Source: Stygiolobus caldivivus
GTDB lineage: Archaea; Thermoproteota; Thermoprotei_A; Sulfolobales; Sulfolobaceae
Assembly (NCBI RefSeq): GCF_019704315.1
Contig: NZ_AP024597.1
Span: forward strand, 372,001 to 436,000
Direction: 5' to 3'
Length of the DNA stretch: 64,000 nucleotides
Notes under the pieces: model-generated
Databases searched by the model: none
What the model was told of the DNA's origin: nothing
Seen by the model: the letters and a program-made list of their open reading frames with translations, nothing else
In this document: one piece after another, positions 1 to 8,736 of the stretch
Layout of the letters: every line of letters starts with the position of its first letter
How positions within the stretch are numbered: position 1 is the first letter of the stretch
Position numbers and translations under genes: made by a program

Positions 1-2928
1 AGGGATCAGACCTAGCACTAACCTCTTTTTATCCCATACTACTTTCATTAAGACTTCTGCCATAGCTGTATAATAGTTATCCCTTATCCTGCTCACTATT
101 TCATCCAGACTCTTCCTATCTCCATAAATTGAGGCATTAATCAACTCAACCAATAGTCTTTCAAGAGAATCTAACGGGTTTTTTTCTACAACTTGTTTAG
201 CTATAACGTTAAAGAAAGGTTGCTTATTATCATAGCCTAAAAGTATTAGACTACCTAGATATATAGCCAGGTCGATAGAAGTCCCTGATATTATTGTTTC
301 CTCTAGGTTATTATAGAGGATTACGTTAGCTAAGTTACAAACTATATCAATTGCCCCCTTAATATCAGAACTCTTGACTTGTGAGCATAAGCCCCTCAGT
401 TCCATGGCGTCCCGTAGTATTGTCTTGTACTCATATTTTTCACCCTTAGCAATGCTTTTCATAATTCTAAGTTGGTACATCTTTAAGAGGTCCATACAGT
501 CCTCATCAACGTATTCACCCTTCTTTACGTTGCTCATTACTTCATTGAACCAGTCGTTACTTAACTTCTCTACCAGCTCGATAGTAGTCTTTACAGACTC
601 TGACTTGGGGTGAGTTAACAATAATGTATAACCGATTCCTGCATCAAGCCTCCTTTTCAGCGAGGCCAAGTATTTATAAATTACTGCTACATTGGACGTC
701 GGTATCGTCATCAAAAAGTCCGAGAGAATTAACGCCTCTTCCTTACTAATTTCCACTTCCTTTACTCTGACAGCATTTCTCCTGAATTTCTCGTACAGTA
801 AAGCCAACTTTACCACGTCTTTATTAGAGAGGGCATAGTCTGCTAATATCCCATATACTAGGGTAGCCTTTAACGGGTCTCGGATTTCTAAACTCTCCAG
901 ACCCCCTTTCTTGTACTTAACTATTGAAAGCGGGAAAATAGCGTACTCGTCGTTGAGTTGCCTCAGTACCTCTTCTACTTGTTCGTCATCTTCGTCCATA
1001 AGGTAGTAAAATGATACGACTGAAAATAGGTGGGAGAACAGCTTGTTCTCTCTAGCTCTCTTAACTAAATCAGGTATTATACTCTTTATCCAATCAGTCC
1101 TACCTCCTTTAGAAGCGGAAACTGCTATCTGCACGGCAGACTCTACACAGTCTTGCGGGGAGTTCTCATTACTTAGTATAATTTTAATGTCAGATAAGAG
1201 CTTATAAGGGGCTAAAAGCGCGTCTTCGATAACCTCGTCTACCTCACCGCTATTAACCTTGTCCCTGAAGACCGATAATCTCGTCTTTAGTGATAAACAT
1301 GTTTTTTCTACTTCTCCTGCCGTATTTTCCAATAGAACCGGCATCAATTCTTCTAATACTTCCTTAATTAACTTGTTTACTCTTTTCCTAGACACTAAAT
1401 AGTCCTTTAGGTCTCCAAGGTCTGGGAGCTCTGCAAAAGTTAAGTTAACTAAGGAGTAGTAATACAGTTCAATGAGTGACTTTGCTAGTTGAGGAGTCAG
1501 CCGTGACGTTATCACTTCTTTCAATTTATTTTTTATTTTAGGTATCTCTACTGTGTCAATTAGGTCTGTGCCGTATTCGAGACCTATTTTAAACTTTATT
1601 TCGTTCTTAATGGTAGAGAACCACTTGATTACTAGGTCTTTTTCCAGGTCTACTTTCCTCCCGTAGGACTCCAATGCCAAATATCCTAGTTTTTCGGGGA
1701 TCGGTACACCGTAATCTTTTGCTATTTTTAACAATGGGAGATACCAGAGTACTTTATTTGGGTCTGCGTCAAAAATTACGTTAAACATATACTCGAAAAA
1801 ATAGTCGTCGTACGGTGTACCGTTGGAAGTCAATAGAAAACTCAGAGGGGTGTCGGACGACGAGTTATCAAACTTTAAGGCTAGGTTTTTCCTCTCTGCT
1901 AAAGCCGAGATAACCCTATTACCAGGTTTTAATATAAGGCCGCCTTTTATTGATAAGACCCTATATAAGTCATTCGTAAGTACAGCTACTACATTGCTTT
2001 TTGTCCCGATTTCTCTAGCAATTCTCTCTATATATTTAAAACCTTCAGAGTCATGATAGTCTACTACTTCTAAGTCAAAGCCTAACTGTTTAGCCCTCTT
2101 ATTTATGATAGAGGAAAGAGTAGTTTTACCTGACCTTAGGTTTCCCACTACATATACGCTCTTACCGTTAAGTGCATTTCTCAGACCTAAATCAACTAAG
2201 TCTATATACTCAGGAAATTCTATAAGATCTAGATCTACCAGACTAGGTGAAGAATAGTTAGGGATGTCTGATAGTCGCCTTTTACTTTCACCTGGTAGGA
2301 GTCCAAGTGAAGAGTCTAGATAATAATAGATCACTTCCCTCCAAAACGTAGAGAGCCTTTCCCAGTCTTCTCTTAGGTTTAGACCTCTATATGACCCCTT
2401 TAGTGCTTCAATGGGCTCTTTTGCTGAGGGGGTTTTATATAACAATAACTTGAACCTATTAACTACTTTGACTTGTTCGTCTAATTTTCCCTCCCTTTCA
2501 AGTCTAATAGCTTCTCTCAGTAGTACTGGGATATAAGAAGTACAGTTATCGAAAGGCAATGAGGAATATTCAAGCACTTTAGACTTATTTTTGACATTAT
2601 ACTTATCAAGAATTTTTATCGCCCTCTTGTAGTCCAAGACTAATACGTTCCCTCTAAGCCTTGTAGAAGGTTTGCCCAATTTAACTTTTCCACGTATTAA
2701 GTCTATAACATATCCGCGACCTATGATTATTCCCTTATCCTTATTCCTTATGTCACTGACGTAACTTTCAAACTCAGATAAGCTATTAAATTCATTTGGA
2801 GCAACAATTATTTTACTGTTAGTTGGAATTTTCTTAAAAAGCCTCTCTAACAAGGGGGGTGTAGAAATATAGACTAATCTTTGTGATAAAAGCTCTTCCA
2901 ATTTCCCGAGGGATGTAATTTTTTTCAT
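1..2928 (-). CDS. Large P-loop ATPase, C-terminus cut by window edge
   Basis: One uninterrupted frame of 976 codons runs from an ATG at 2928 to the left edge without a stop, so the 3' end is missing. A Walker A motif GNLRSGKT lies at about residues 262-269, after a roughly 250-residue N-terminal domain with no motif I recognise. The long remainder is helical and leucine/lysine rich, as in STAND-type or AAA-type ATPases with helical repeat tails. I see no membrane segment or signal peptide. I do not recognise a characterised family; a regulatory or defence-type NTPase is possible but is only inference. The gene stands alone, about 100 bases from the sulfur genes, which are on the same strand. 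Confidence 0.7.
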   Translation of the reverse strand, partial: MKKITSLGKLEELLSQRLVYISTPPLLERLFKKIPTNSKIIVAPNEFNSLSEFESYVSDIRNKDKGIIIGRGYVIDLIRGKVKLGKPSTRLRGNVLVLDYKRAIKILDKYNVKNKSKVLEYSSLPFDNCTSYIPVLLREAIRLEREGKLDEQVKVVNRFKLLLYKTPSAKEPIEALKGSYRGLNLREDWERLSTFWREVIYYYLDSSLGLLPGESKRRLSDIPNYSSPSLVDLDLIEFPEYIDLVDLGLRNALNGKSVYVVGNLRSGKTTLSSIINKRAKQLGFDLEVVDYHDSEGFKYIERIAREIGTKSNVVAVLTNDLYRVLSIKGGLILKPGNRVISALAERKNLALKFDNSSSDTPLSFLLTSNGTPYDDYFFEYMFNVIFDADPNKVLWYLPLLKIAKDYGVPIPEKLGYLALESYGRKVDLEKDLVIKWFSTIKNEIKFKIGLEYGTDLIDTVEIPKIKNKLKEVITSRLTPQLAKSLIELYYYSLVNLTFAELPDLGDLKDYLVSRKRVNKLIKEVLEELMPVLLENTAGEVEKTCLSLKTRLSVFRDKVNSGEVDEVIEDALLAPYKLLSDIKIILSNENSPQDCVESAVQIAVSASKGGRTDWIKSIIPDLVKRARENKLFSHLFSVVSFYYLMDEDDEQVEEVLRQLNDEYAIFPLSIVKYKKGGLESLEIRDPLKATLVYGILADYALSNKDVVKLALLYEKFRRNAVRVKEVEISKEEALILSDFLMTIPTSNVAVIYKYLASLKRRLDAGIGYTLLLTHPKSESVKTTIELVEKLSNDWFNEVMSNVKKGEYVDEDCMDLLKMYQLRIMKSIAKGEKYEYKTILRDAMELRGLCSQVKSSDIKGAIDIVCNLANVILYNNLEETIISGTSIDLAIYLGSLILLGYDNKQPFFNVIAKQVVEKNPLDSLERLLVELINASIYGDRKSLDEIVSRIRDNYYTAMAEVLMKVVWDKKRLVLGLIP

Positions 2929-3029
2929 CTTCACATAAACAAACGTGACGTTAGTATTTAACAGTTAGCCAAACTGAATGAGAAAAAAGGAAAAATAAGA
3001 CAGAAGAAAACATATTAAAGGTTAGACCT

Positions 3030-3383
3030 CTAGAACACAAGTACTATCTTAGCTTCTCCGCTTTTGAGGGCAAATTCCGATACTCCTCCTATCTTAACAG
3101 GGTAAGCTAACTTTTCAATTCCCTTAACTTTCATACCTAGTTCACATGCTGTGATCTCTAGATCTTCACCAGCCATGTCCATTAAATTTTCTAAATAGTA
3201 TTTTAGTGGCTTAGCGTTAGGTAGTACTATTTTTTCATTCTCTTCAGTAAGAGCCCTCAACGCGTCCATTGTAAAGAACATGTAAATCTTGTTCCCGCTC
3301 GCTGCATATCCTATAGCAGTAACAATCCCCATATACATCTTTTCGTAGTCTCCGGAGACCATCATAATTGCTACATCAACCAT
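3030..3383 (-). CDS. DsrE-family sulfurtransferase
   Basis: A 117-residue protein of the DsrE/DsrF-like fold: hydrophobic first strand, a glycine-rich turn, and a single cysteine at position 80 in the context ITACELGM. That is where DsrE-type persulfide carriers hold their active cysteine. Its start overlaps the end of the small membrane protein upstream by 8 bases, so it is the last gene of the tusA-transporter-2TM-dsrE operon. By family analogy it would receive or pass on sulfane sulfur with TusA in the cytoplasm. Partner and direction of transfer are inferred. It is one of four DsrE-related proteins in the window. Confidence 0.82.
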   Translation of the reverse strand: MVDVAIMMVSGDYEKMYMGIVTAIGYAASGNKIYMFFTMDALRALTEENEKIVLPNAKPLKYYLENLMDMAGEDLEITACELGMKVKGIEKLAYPVKIGGVSEFALKSGEAKIVLVF

Positions 3384-3648
3384 TTTTCTCCTTCACCTCC
3401 ACAATTTTTACTAGATTATACCAGAACAAGGCGAGACCTACATAAACCACCGTATAGCATATGAACCTTGCGGCTGTGAGGTAACCCTCGAACTGCTGTT
3501 GCTGTACGTACACGGCAAAGTTCGCGGTGTTTAAAGCTATCTGGTTCGCGTGTGCTAAAGTAACCTCGCTGAACCTATACCACCCAATTGCAAATAAAGA
3601 TAAGACCAGAGGGGCTAATAACCTTCTTAAATATTTAGCCTCTAACAT
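3376..3648 (-). CDS. Small two-helix membrane protein of the sulfur operon
   Basis: A 90-residue protein with two hydrophobic segments, at about residues 9-28 and 62-82, separated by a polar loop rich in Q and A. There are no signature residues and I do not recognise a family. It lies 3 bases after the YeeE/YedE-type transporter and overlaps the dsrE start, so translation is probably coupled. A role as accessory subunit of the transporter, or as a membrane docking point for DsrE, is inferred from position only. Confidence 0.6.
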   Translation of the reverse strand: MLEAKYLRRLLAPLVLSLFAIGWYRFSEVTLAHANQIALNTANFAVYVQQQQFEGYLTAARFICYTVVYVGLALFWYNLVKIVEVKEKNG

Positions 3649-3651
3649 TGC

Positions 3652-4896
3652 TCATAACCTCTCCTGGACTTTTACTGCTAAATAGACACCGCCTAGCATC
3701 CCGAATAGGAATATTATGCCGTCGTAACCTAGTTGGGCAAAGTTAGTCCACATTAGGCCCACATTACACCCTAGAGCCATCCTTACGCCTATTCCCACTA
3801 GCATCCCACCGACAAAGCCTATCAGGAGTCTCTTCTTCTCCCTAGGAATCCTTATCTTGAAGTCCCCACTAAGGAAAGACGCCGCAAAAGCCCCTACACA
3901 CAGCATCACTACCATTAGAGTGCTTGGGTCAACTATCGGTAACGAGTCATTAAACCATGGGGTGTTCGTAAATAAGTTTACTCCAAATATCATGAGGATG
4001 TACTCAAAGAACCTACCGCCGTCTGAAGAAGTGATCACTAGATAATTGAAGGTATACCCTGCACCTGCAATGAAGACCAATAAGATATCTAATGCCAGCA
4101 GTATTGTAGCTAGGTTAGTGCCGTAAGGCTTCTTCAAAAGTAATAAGTCCTTAACTTCCTTCTTCCAGTCGGTTTTAGTCTTTTCTGCACTAATTGCTTC
4201 TTGAGAGGGATTAGTCGTCATCGATATTGGTAGACCCGGTGGCGTCATCCTAAGGTTAGCTAGCCACTTCTTCTTGGTATACTGCTGTAAGTATATGCCT
4301 AGAAATACTAGAGGCAAACCTATCATCAAAGTAGTAGCGTATATTGCCATTGGTGATACGGAGTGAAATATATCGTAAGGTAAATACTCCACATATCCTC
4401 CCATTGTAGTAGAGAAAATACCTTTCTCCATAGTATACTGTTGGAATGGCCATATACCGATAGCAAAAACATATGTACCTATCATCATACCGAACAGCTC
4501 TATCCAGTTTTGTACATAACCGCTTGCGGCTCTGTAGAGCATTGATAAATTACATCCGCCTGCCAATGCAGCGCCGAATCCAAATATGAAAGAGCCTACA
4601 AGTATATACCAACCACCGAAGTAATTAAAATAGTACTGGTCTACCGCGGGGATTAAACCAAAGGCTACTAATAACCCACAACCTAAGGCAGAAAGACCAA
4701 ATAATATAAGGAGTGCACCAAAACGTTCAAAACTCCTAGTCGTAAAAATTGAGGTCATAGCGTTTACAAAACAATAGTTTCCCCTCTGAGCTACCCACCC
4801 TAAAATAAAACCACCAAGTGCAAAAAATGCATAAACTTCAGCCCAGCTCTCAGAAAAAACTGGGCTTAAAACCATAGTGGGGTTTGCCACTTTCAC
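3652..4896 (-). CDS. YeeE/YedE (TsuA-like) sulfur-compound transporter
   Basis: A 414-residue polytopic membrane protein with about ten hydrophobic segments. It carries the three cysteine motifs of the YeeE/YedE family: RGNYCF (Cys42), GGCNLSM (Cys115) and LGCNVGL (about Cys377). In the studied bacterial TsuA these cysteines line the thiosulfate path, so thiosulfate or another reduced sulfur compound is the likely substrate. The start ATG overlaps the stop of tusA by 4 bases, a pairing of sulfur importer and TusA also common in bacteria. The short charged stretch near residues 210-245 is a cytoplasmic or external loop dividing the two halves. Confidence 0.88.
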   Translation of the reverse strand: MKVANPTMVLSPVFSESWAEVYAFFALGGFILGWVAQRGNYCFVNAMTSIFTTRSFERFGALLILFGLSALGCGLLVAFGLIPAVDQYYFNYFGGWYILVGSFIFGFGAALAGGCNLSMLYRAASGYVQNWIELFGMMIGTYVFAIGIWPFQQYTMEKGIFSTTMGGYVEYLPYDIFHSVSPMAIYATTLMIGLPLVFLGIYLQQYTKKKWLANLRMTPPGLPISMTTNPSQEAISAEKTKTDWKKEVKDLLLLKKPYGTNLATILLALDILLVFIAGAGYTFNYLVITSSDGGRFFEYILMIFGVNLFTNTPWFNDSLPIVDPSTLMVVMLCVGAFAASFLSGDFKIRIPREKKRLLIGFVGGMLVGIGVRMALGCNVGLMWTNFAQLGYDGIIFLFGMLGGVYLAVKVQERL

Positions 4897-5144
4897 TTCA
4901 CCTTTAGGATCCTCACCTTATACGCCTCTCCGTCCTTTATTACGGTAAATGGGTACCCCAAGTTTTTAGCTAATGAAGGCAAAGTCACATCTACTGCTGG
5001 TTGGTGATCTGTGACTACTTCTAACACTTGCCCTGCTTTCATCTTTTTAAGTTTCTTACTTGCCTCCATCTCAGGTACTGGACACGACTCGCCCCTTACG
5101 TCTAGTACTACATCTGGGTTTTTGGACTTTAGTTCTTCACTCAT
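4893..5144 (-). CDS. tusA: TusA sulfur carrier protein
   Basis: A TusA/SirA-fold protein of 83 residues with the persulfide-carrying motif CPVPEM (Cys21) after a DVRG strand. I chose the ATG at 5144 over an in-frame start nine codons earlier because MSEELK fits family N-termini and a GAGGG stretch lies just before it. It leads the tusA-transporter-2TM-dsrE operon, with a strong TATA box near 5195-5203. TusA accepts sulfur as a protein persulfide in the cytoplasm; here it probably takes sulfur delivered by the adjacent transporter or made by the DoxD/propeller group. It is one of five TusA-type domains in this window. Confidence 0.88.
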   Translation of the reverse strand: MSEELKSKNPDVVLDVRGESCPVPEMEASKKLKKMKAGQVLEVVTDHQPAVDVTLPSLAKNLGYPFTVIKDGEAYKVRILKVK

Positions 5145-5190
5145 CTTTACAACCCTCAATATATGATTCAAATGAATGCATAAAAAAATA

Positions 5191-5203
5191 ATTGATTTAT
5201 AAA
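5191..5203 (-). promoter_or_regulatory. Probable promoter of the tusA operon (TATA element)
   Basis: Read on the minus strand the site is TTTATAAATCAAT, with the TATA core about 52-59 bases before the chosen tusA ATG. That predicts a leader of roughly 25-30 bases carrying the GAGGG motif. The same 13 bases recur before the propeller operon at 7946-7958 at similar spacing. Confidence 0.55.
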
Positions 5204-5216
5204 GGTTTTAATTATT

Positions 5217-5777
5217 TTATGTGAAATAAAGGTAAAGAACTACCGATAAATAGAATATAGTACCTACAATAAACCAGAGCTTCCAGTCGTTTATTTTCCT
5301 CAATTTCTTGCTAATTAAAGAGTCTACCGAAGGGCCTGCTATACCGTTGAAGACTATATACAGATCAAGGATCATCATCATGAGGTTTATACCGTATTCT
5401 TCCGTATCAGCCCAATATGCTGAAAGGAAATATATCAAGTTCTGGTAGAACGCAACAGTATTAACGAAACGTGACATAGTACCGGTAAGGGTAAATACAC
5501 CGAAGCATATCTCCGCAATCATGACGAGGAGCCCTACCAAGTAGACATGAGGTAGCACCACAGCTTCTAAGAAACCCCTCATAAGAGGGCCCTGCATTAG
5601 GACTTGTATTGTTACCCCGACATAGGAAGTTGAAGCAGGGTTGAGGTAACCTGGTTTTAAGAGCTTCTCAAAGACCCCAGCATATATCCATGTTGTAGCC
5701 AACGCTATCCTAACCATGATCGGAAATACTTTGTTAAAGGGTGTTACTTTCTCCTCTCTTACCCTCCTCCTGCTCAT
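5217..5777 (-). CDS. DoxD-like membrane protein (thiosulfate:quinone oxidoreductase type)
   Basis: A 186-residue protein with four to five membrane segments: a helix with WIYAGVFEKLL near residues 30-45, central helices, and a C-terminal helix. The length and the AGVFEK/NPAS pattern match the DoxD domain of thiosulfate:quinone oxidoreductase, which in Acidianus oxidises thiosulfate to tetrathionate and passes electrons to caldariella quinone. No DoxA-like partner is adjacent, so the complex may use another subunit, perhaps the propeller protein or the polytopic protein upstream. The start overlaps the upstream gene's stop (ATGA) and is preceded by GGTGA. DoxX-family relatives without TQO activity are the main alternative. 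Confidence 0.75.
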   Translation of the reverse strand: MSRRRVREEKVTPFNKVFPIMVRIALATTWIYAGVFEKLLKPGYLNPASTSYVGVTIQVLMQGPLMRGFLEAVVLPHVYLVGLLVMIAEICFGVFTLTGTMSRFVNTVAFYQNLIYFLSAYWADTEEYGINLMMMILDLYIVFNGIAGPSVDSLISKKLRKINDWKLWFIVGTIFYLSVVLYLYFT

Positions 5778-6694
5778 AATCTCACCTTATTAGCAATCAT
5801 ATTAGAGATCTTATACACCTCGAATGCACTTATCCCTATAAGGATCATTCCCAGTATGACCGGAGAACTTAAGAGGATTGCTTGGAGTATACCCCCAGTC
5901 CAGGCTCCTAATATAAAGGTTCCATACTTCCACAACAGCCCTTTCGTCACAGCAGGGTAAGAAGATGAAATAAGGAAGAGTAAAGAGTTAACTGCAGTCG
6001 GGGTAAGACAACATATGCCGGCAATTGTCCCTAGAGCTGGCACTGAGGCGGTTAAAAAACCTCCCACGTTATTGGTTAAAGCTAGCCTAAAGCCGCTTGG
6101 GACTTTCCATTCGAAAGCATTCAGGGATACATATATCAGGGACATTATATAATACCCTAAGGTTAAAGCCACGGCTAACACCATATCGTTGACTACACCT
6201 AGAACTACTAGCCATTCGTTCATAGCGAAATACGAGCCAAAAAACGGTAATGGATATACTTGAATTCCGCTTCCTTGGTACGTCTCTACGGTTAGACAAA
6301 TGAAGTAAGAGCTCACGTTAACGTTAGGTAATAGCCACAGACCAGATACGATCAAAAAGGACAGAAAATAGCCTATAAGGAACGATAACACCATGTATCT
6401 GCCAAATTTGTCCTTTAACGTAGCTTTAACCACATTCCTAATCCTCATCGGTCCTGAAACGAGGATAAACCTCCCCTTCTTAAGCCTAAAGATAACGTAC
6501 CCTACTATTACACTTACTATTAGGTACGAGAGTATAAAGAGTAGAAAGGGGTCTAAAAAAGTAGATTGCCCGGTATCGGCTAAGGGTGAATACCATAGAA
6601 CGTAAACTCTTAAGCCCGCTATTACTATAGGAAGAAAAATTGTAAAATTAAAAAAGGCAAAAACATAGAAAAAAGGATTTATTTTCAATGTCAC
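5774..6694 (-). CDS. Polytopic membrane protein of unknown function, sulfur operon
   Basis: About 306 residues with some eight hydrophobic segments and short loops. A Cys-Cys pair in GICCLTPTAVN, near residue 230, sits at the edge of a membrane helix, with further single cysteines. I do not recognise the family. I prefer the GTG at 6694 because GAGGTGA lies five bases upstream, although an in-frame GTG at 6703 is possible. It lies between the propeller gene and doxD with almost no spacing. A quinone-interacting or transport partner for the extracytoplasmic propeller is a reasonable but unproven role. Confidence 0.65.
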   Translation of the reverse strand: MTLKINPFFYVFAFFNFTIFLPIVIAGLRVYVLWYSPLADTGQSTFLDPFLLFILSYLIVSVIVGYVIFRLKKGRFILVSGPMRIRNVVKATLKDKFGRYMVLSFLIGYFLSFLIVSGLWLLPNVNVSSYFICLTVETYQGSGIQVYPLPFFGSYFAMNEWLVVLGVVNDMVLAVALTLGYYIMSLIYVSLNAFEWKVPSGFRLALTNNVGGFLTASVPALGTIAGICCLTPTAVNSLLFLISSSYPAVTKGLLWKYGTFILGAWTGGILQAILLSSPVILGMILIGISAFEVYKISNMIANKVRL

Positions 6695-6704
6695 TTGGTT
6701 CACC

Positions 6705-7904
6705 TCAACAGTGGAGGCCAGTTATCGGGGGTAACATTACATTATCTACCAGATAGCTACCCGTCGAGACGCTTATTGGTAGGGCAAACGAAGGTGCAGT
6801 AGTCAAGGGCACTTCATATGCAACGCTCATAGAGCTTAAGCTAATTAAGACGATCATCCCTCCGCTGGTAACGGAACCGTGGATTACTACATAAGCATAG
6901 CTCCCTCCGGGTGTTATGCCTATTTCAGCTAGACCAGCGGGTGAGATGCTGGGTAAGGTAATAGTGTTTACCACACTATACGTCGAAGTTGAAATAACTA
7001 CTACTTCGTTCTTATTTGCCGGTGCCTCTAGGTAGTACTTACCGTCAGGTGTAAAAGTGCCCCTCTGGGGCGTTACTCCGCTGGGCATAGCTACCATCCC
7101 CATGTACTGTAAACTAGGTAATGAATAAAACCCTACTGAGTTATTCCCCGCATACTCCACTGCTAGCATTGTACCCTGCATATTAGGAGAGACCATGTAA
7201 GGTTGTGAACCAGGCGAAGCTGTTAGCACAGTCATCACTTTACCAGACATTGCGTTCAGAGTGTCTACACTGTTATTGAACCTTAAGGGGACAATCAGAT
7301 ACTGACCATCAGGGGCCCACCTCACATCACAAGGGTAATAAGTCCTCCCTGTAGGTGACAAAAATTGTTCCTTCCATACTACCTGCAGACTGCTTAAGTT
7401 TATGACTTCTACTACACCTGAAGGTCCGTCAGCGATAGCCGCGTATTGACCATTAGGGGAGATCGCTATACCTATGAACCCTGCTTTGTCCCCTACCGTA
7501 AAGTCTTGGACTACCTTCATAGTCGATGAGTCTATAACGTATACTGTCCCGTTGTTAACTGGGACTAAAATATACTTACCTGAAAACATTTGTTCAGCCG
7601 GAACCTCGTCCCAATAATATACTTGCTGCGGTACATTTATTGAAATATTCACTACGTGGAGGAATCCTAAGAACTGCGCGCTTGTTGAAAACGGGTTTAT
7701 AACTTGGGCTATTCCCTTTTGCGTAAAGACTAAGAAATAGAAGTTGTTGTTTGCTGGGCTTGACGGGGACGTACTCGGCGAAACAACAGAACTAGCTGGG
7801 GATGTCGTAGTAGATGAGGGACTCCTCATCATTATGTACGCAGCGCCTACACCTATAAGGATGATTATTAGAAACCCTGCTAATAGCCATACCTTATACG
7901 ACAT
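6705..7904 (-). CDS. Membrane-anchored YncE/YVTN-type beta-propeller
   Basis: A 399-residue protein: N-terminal hydrophobic anchor at residues 5-27, a Ser/Thr/Pro-rich linker to about 52, then repeated blades with strands such as [31 protein letters not shown] and NEVVVIST, typical of YncE/YVTN propellers. The protein ends in ITGLHC with a terminal cysteine. Topology implies that the propeller is outside the cell. It is the first gene of an operon with an unknown polytopic protein and doxD, so a part in extracellular sulfur-compound oxidation or binding is likely. Tetrathionate hydrolases of this group are also propellers, but I see no evidence that this is one. Confidence 0.75.
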   Translation of the reverse strand: MSYKVWLLAGFLIIILIGVGAAYIMMRSPSSTTTSPASSVVSPSTSPSSPANNNFYFLVFTQKGIAQVINPFSTSAQFLGFLHVVNISINVPQQVYYWDEVPAEQMFSGKYILVPVNNGTVYVIDSSTMKVVQDFTVGDKAGFIGIAISPNGQYAAIADGPSGVVEVINLSSLQVVWKEQFLSPTGRTYYPCDVRWAPDGQYLIVPLRFNNSVDTLNAMSGKVMTVLTASPGSQPYMVSPNMQGTMLAVEYAGNNSVGFYSLPSLQYMGMVAMPSGVTPQRGTFTPDGKYYLEAPANKNEVVVISTSTYSVVNTITLPSISPAGLAEIGITPGGSYAYVVIHGSVTSGGMIVLISLSSMSVAYEVPLTTAPSFALPISVSTGSYLVDNVMLPPITGLHC

Positions 7905-7945
7905 ATCTATCGTGGTTAAATAGAATAACAGTAAATAAAAGAATT

Positions 7946-7958
7946 ATTGATTTATAAA
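7946..7958 (-). promoter_or_regulatory. Probable promoter of the propeller-doxD operon
   Basis: The minus strand reads TTTATAAATCAAT, identical to the tusA operon promoter and followed by a nearly identical A/T run. It sits 42-54 bases before the ATG at 7904. Confidence 0.5.
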
Positions 7959-7996
7959 CCCTTTATACACTAATTAAAAAATTTACGAAAAAATAG

Positions 7997-8332
7997 CTAA
8001 ATAGTTATAATTAAGTCAACTTTATCAAGAACCTCTTTATAAAAGTCTGGGAAACAACCGACCCTAGCCGACTTTATTATTTTATCAGCTAGGTTCCTCA
8101 TATATACGCATTGGTCACAAGCTTGGAGGTATATCCCCTTCTCCTTACTTAGTTTTTCTAGCCTCTCTGCCATAGGGTTCCCTTCCATTAATAAGTAAAC
8201 GTTATCGTGAATGAAAAACATACCCATCACTTTTGCGCCGTGTCTATCTTCCTCTAACTGTGGGATTACCATGTTGCCCAGTATATAAGAGCCTAAGTTA
8301 GACTCAACTATGTAAGCTACGCTTTTAGCCAT
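7997..8332 (-). CDS. DsrE-related SaoD-like protein
   Basis: A 111-residue protein from the ATG at 8332. Family features are the strand GMFFIHDNVYLL, the pair CDQC near residue 76 and the ending GCFPDFYKEVLDKV. These match the DsrE-related SaoD family as I remember it; the biochemical role is not known to me, and a selenium or sulfur transfer link is only a family label. The start is fixed by an 8-base overlap (ATGGCTAA) with the upstream gene, whose stop lies inside it. A longer frame from 8371 exists but ignores this coupling. The CxxC plus a third cysteine suggests thiol chemistry. Confidence 0.7.
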   Translation of the reverse strand: MAKSVAYIVESNLGSYILGNMVIPQLEEDRHGAKVMGMFFIHDNVYLLMEGNPMAERLEKLSKEKGIYLQACDQCVYMRNLADKIIKSARVGCFPDFYKEVLDKVDLIITI

Positions 8333-8681
8333 TCGAGAGGCACCCGGTAAACTCGTCAACAACCCTTTCAACCAGAGTATTGATCTGAAGGCCCTTAATT
8401 ACCCTCAGTTTTTGTAAGGCGATATCCCGGGATATTAAACCCCTATTCTCTTCATAAGCTTCACATAACGCTTCAAGGCAGATTATTACTAGGGGACATT
8501 CAGACGACTTATATGTTACTACCTTTTCTGCCGGGGAATAATACAGCCTAAACCATCTAGAAGTATCAATCTTTTTGTTACATATCTCTTTTCCTTTCCC
8601 AGAACTGTATAGCCTTTTAATTAAGTAATCCGATGCGTACTTCCTTTCTACAATACAACCACATGAGTCTTTCTTTAGCAT
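8325..8681 (-). CDS. Cysteine-containing protein paired with the SaoD-like gene
   Basis: A 118-residue soluble protein with about eight cysteines: CGC near the N-terminus (SCGCIVERKY), one in KEICNKK, ECPLVIICLEALC in the middle and one near the C-terminus. I do not recognise the family. Its 3' end overlaps the SaoD-like gene by 8 bases, implying coupled translation and joint function. The cysteine pattern would suit metal or persulfide binding, but no complete known cluster motif is visible. Confidence 0.55.
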   Translation of the reverse strand: MLKKDSCGCIVERKYASDYLIKRLYSSGKGKEICNKKIDTSRWFRLYYSPAEKVVTYKSSECPLVIICLEALCEAYEENRGLISRDIALQKLRVIKGLQINTLVERVVDEFTGCLSNG

Positions 8682-8736
8682 ATGTTACTAATCCTTTAGT
8701 TTTTTATTAAATTTTTCGCATATTTAAAGTTTATTT

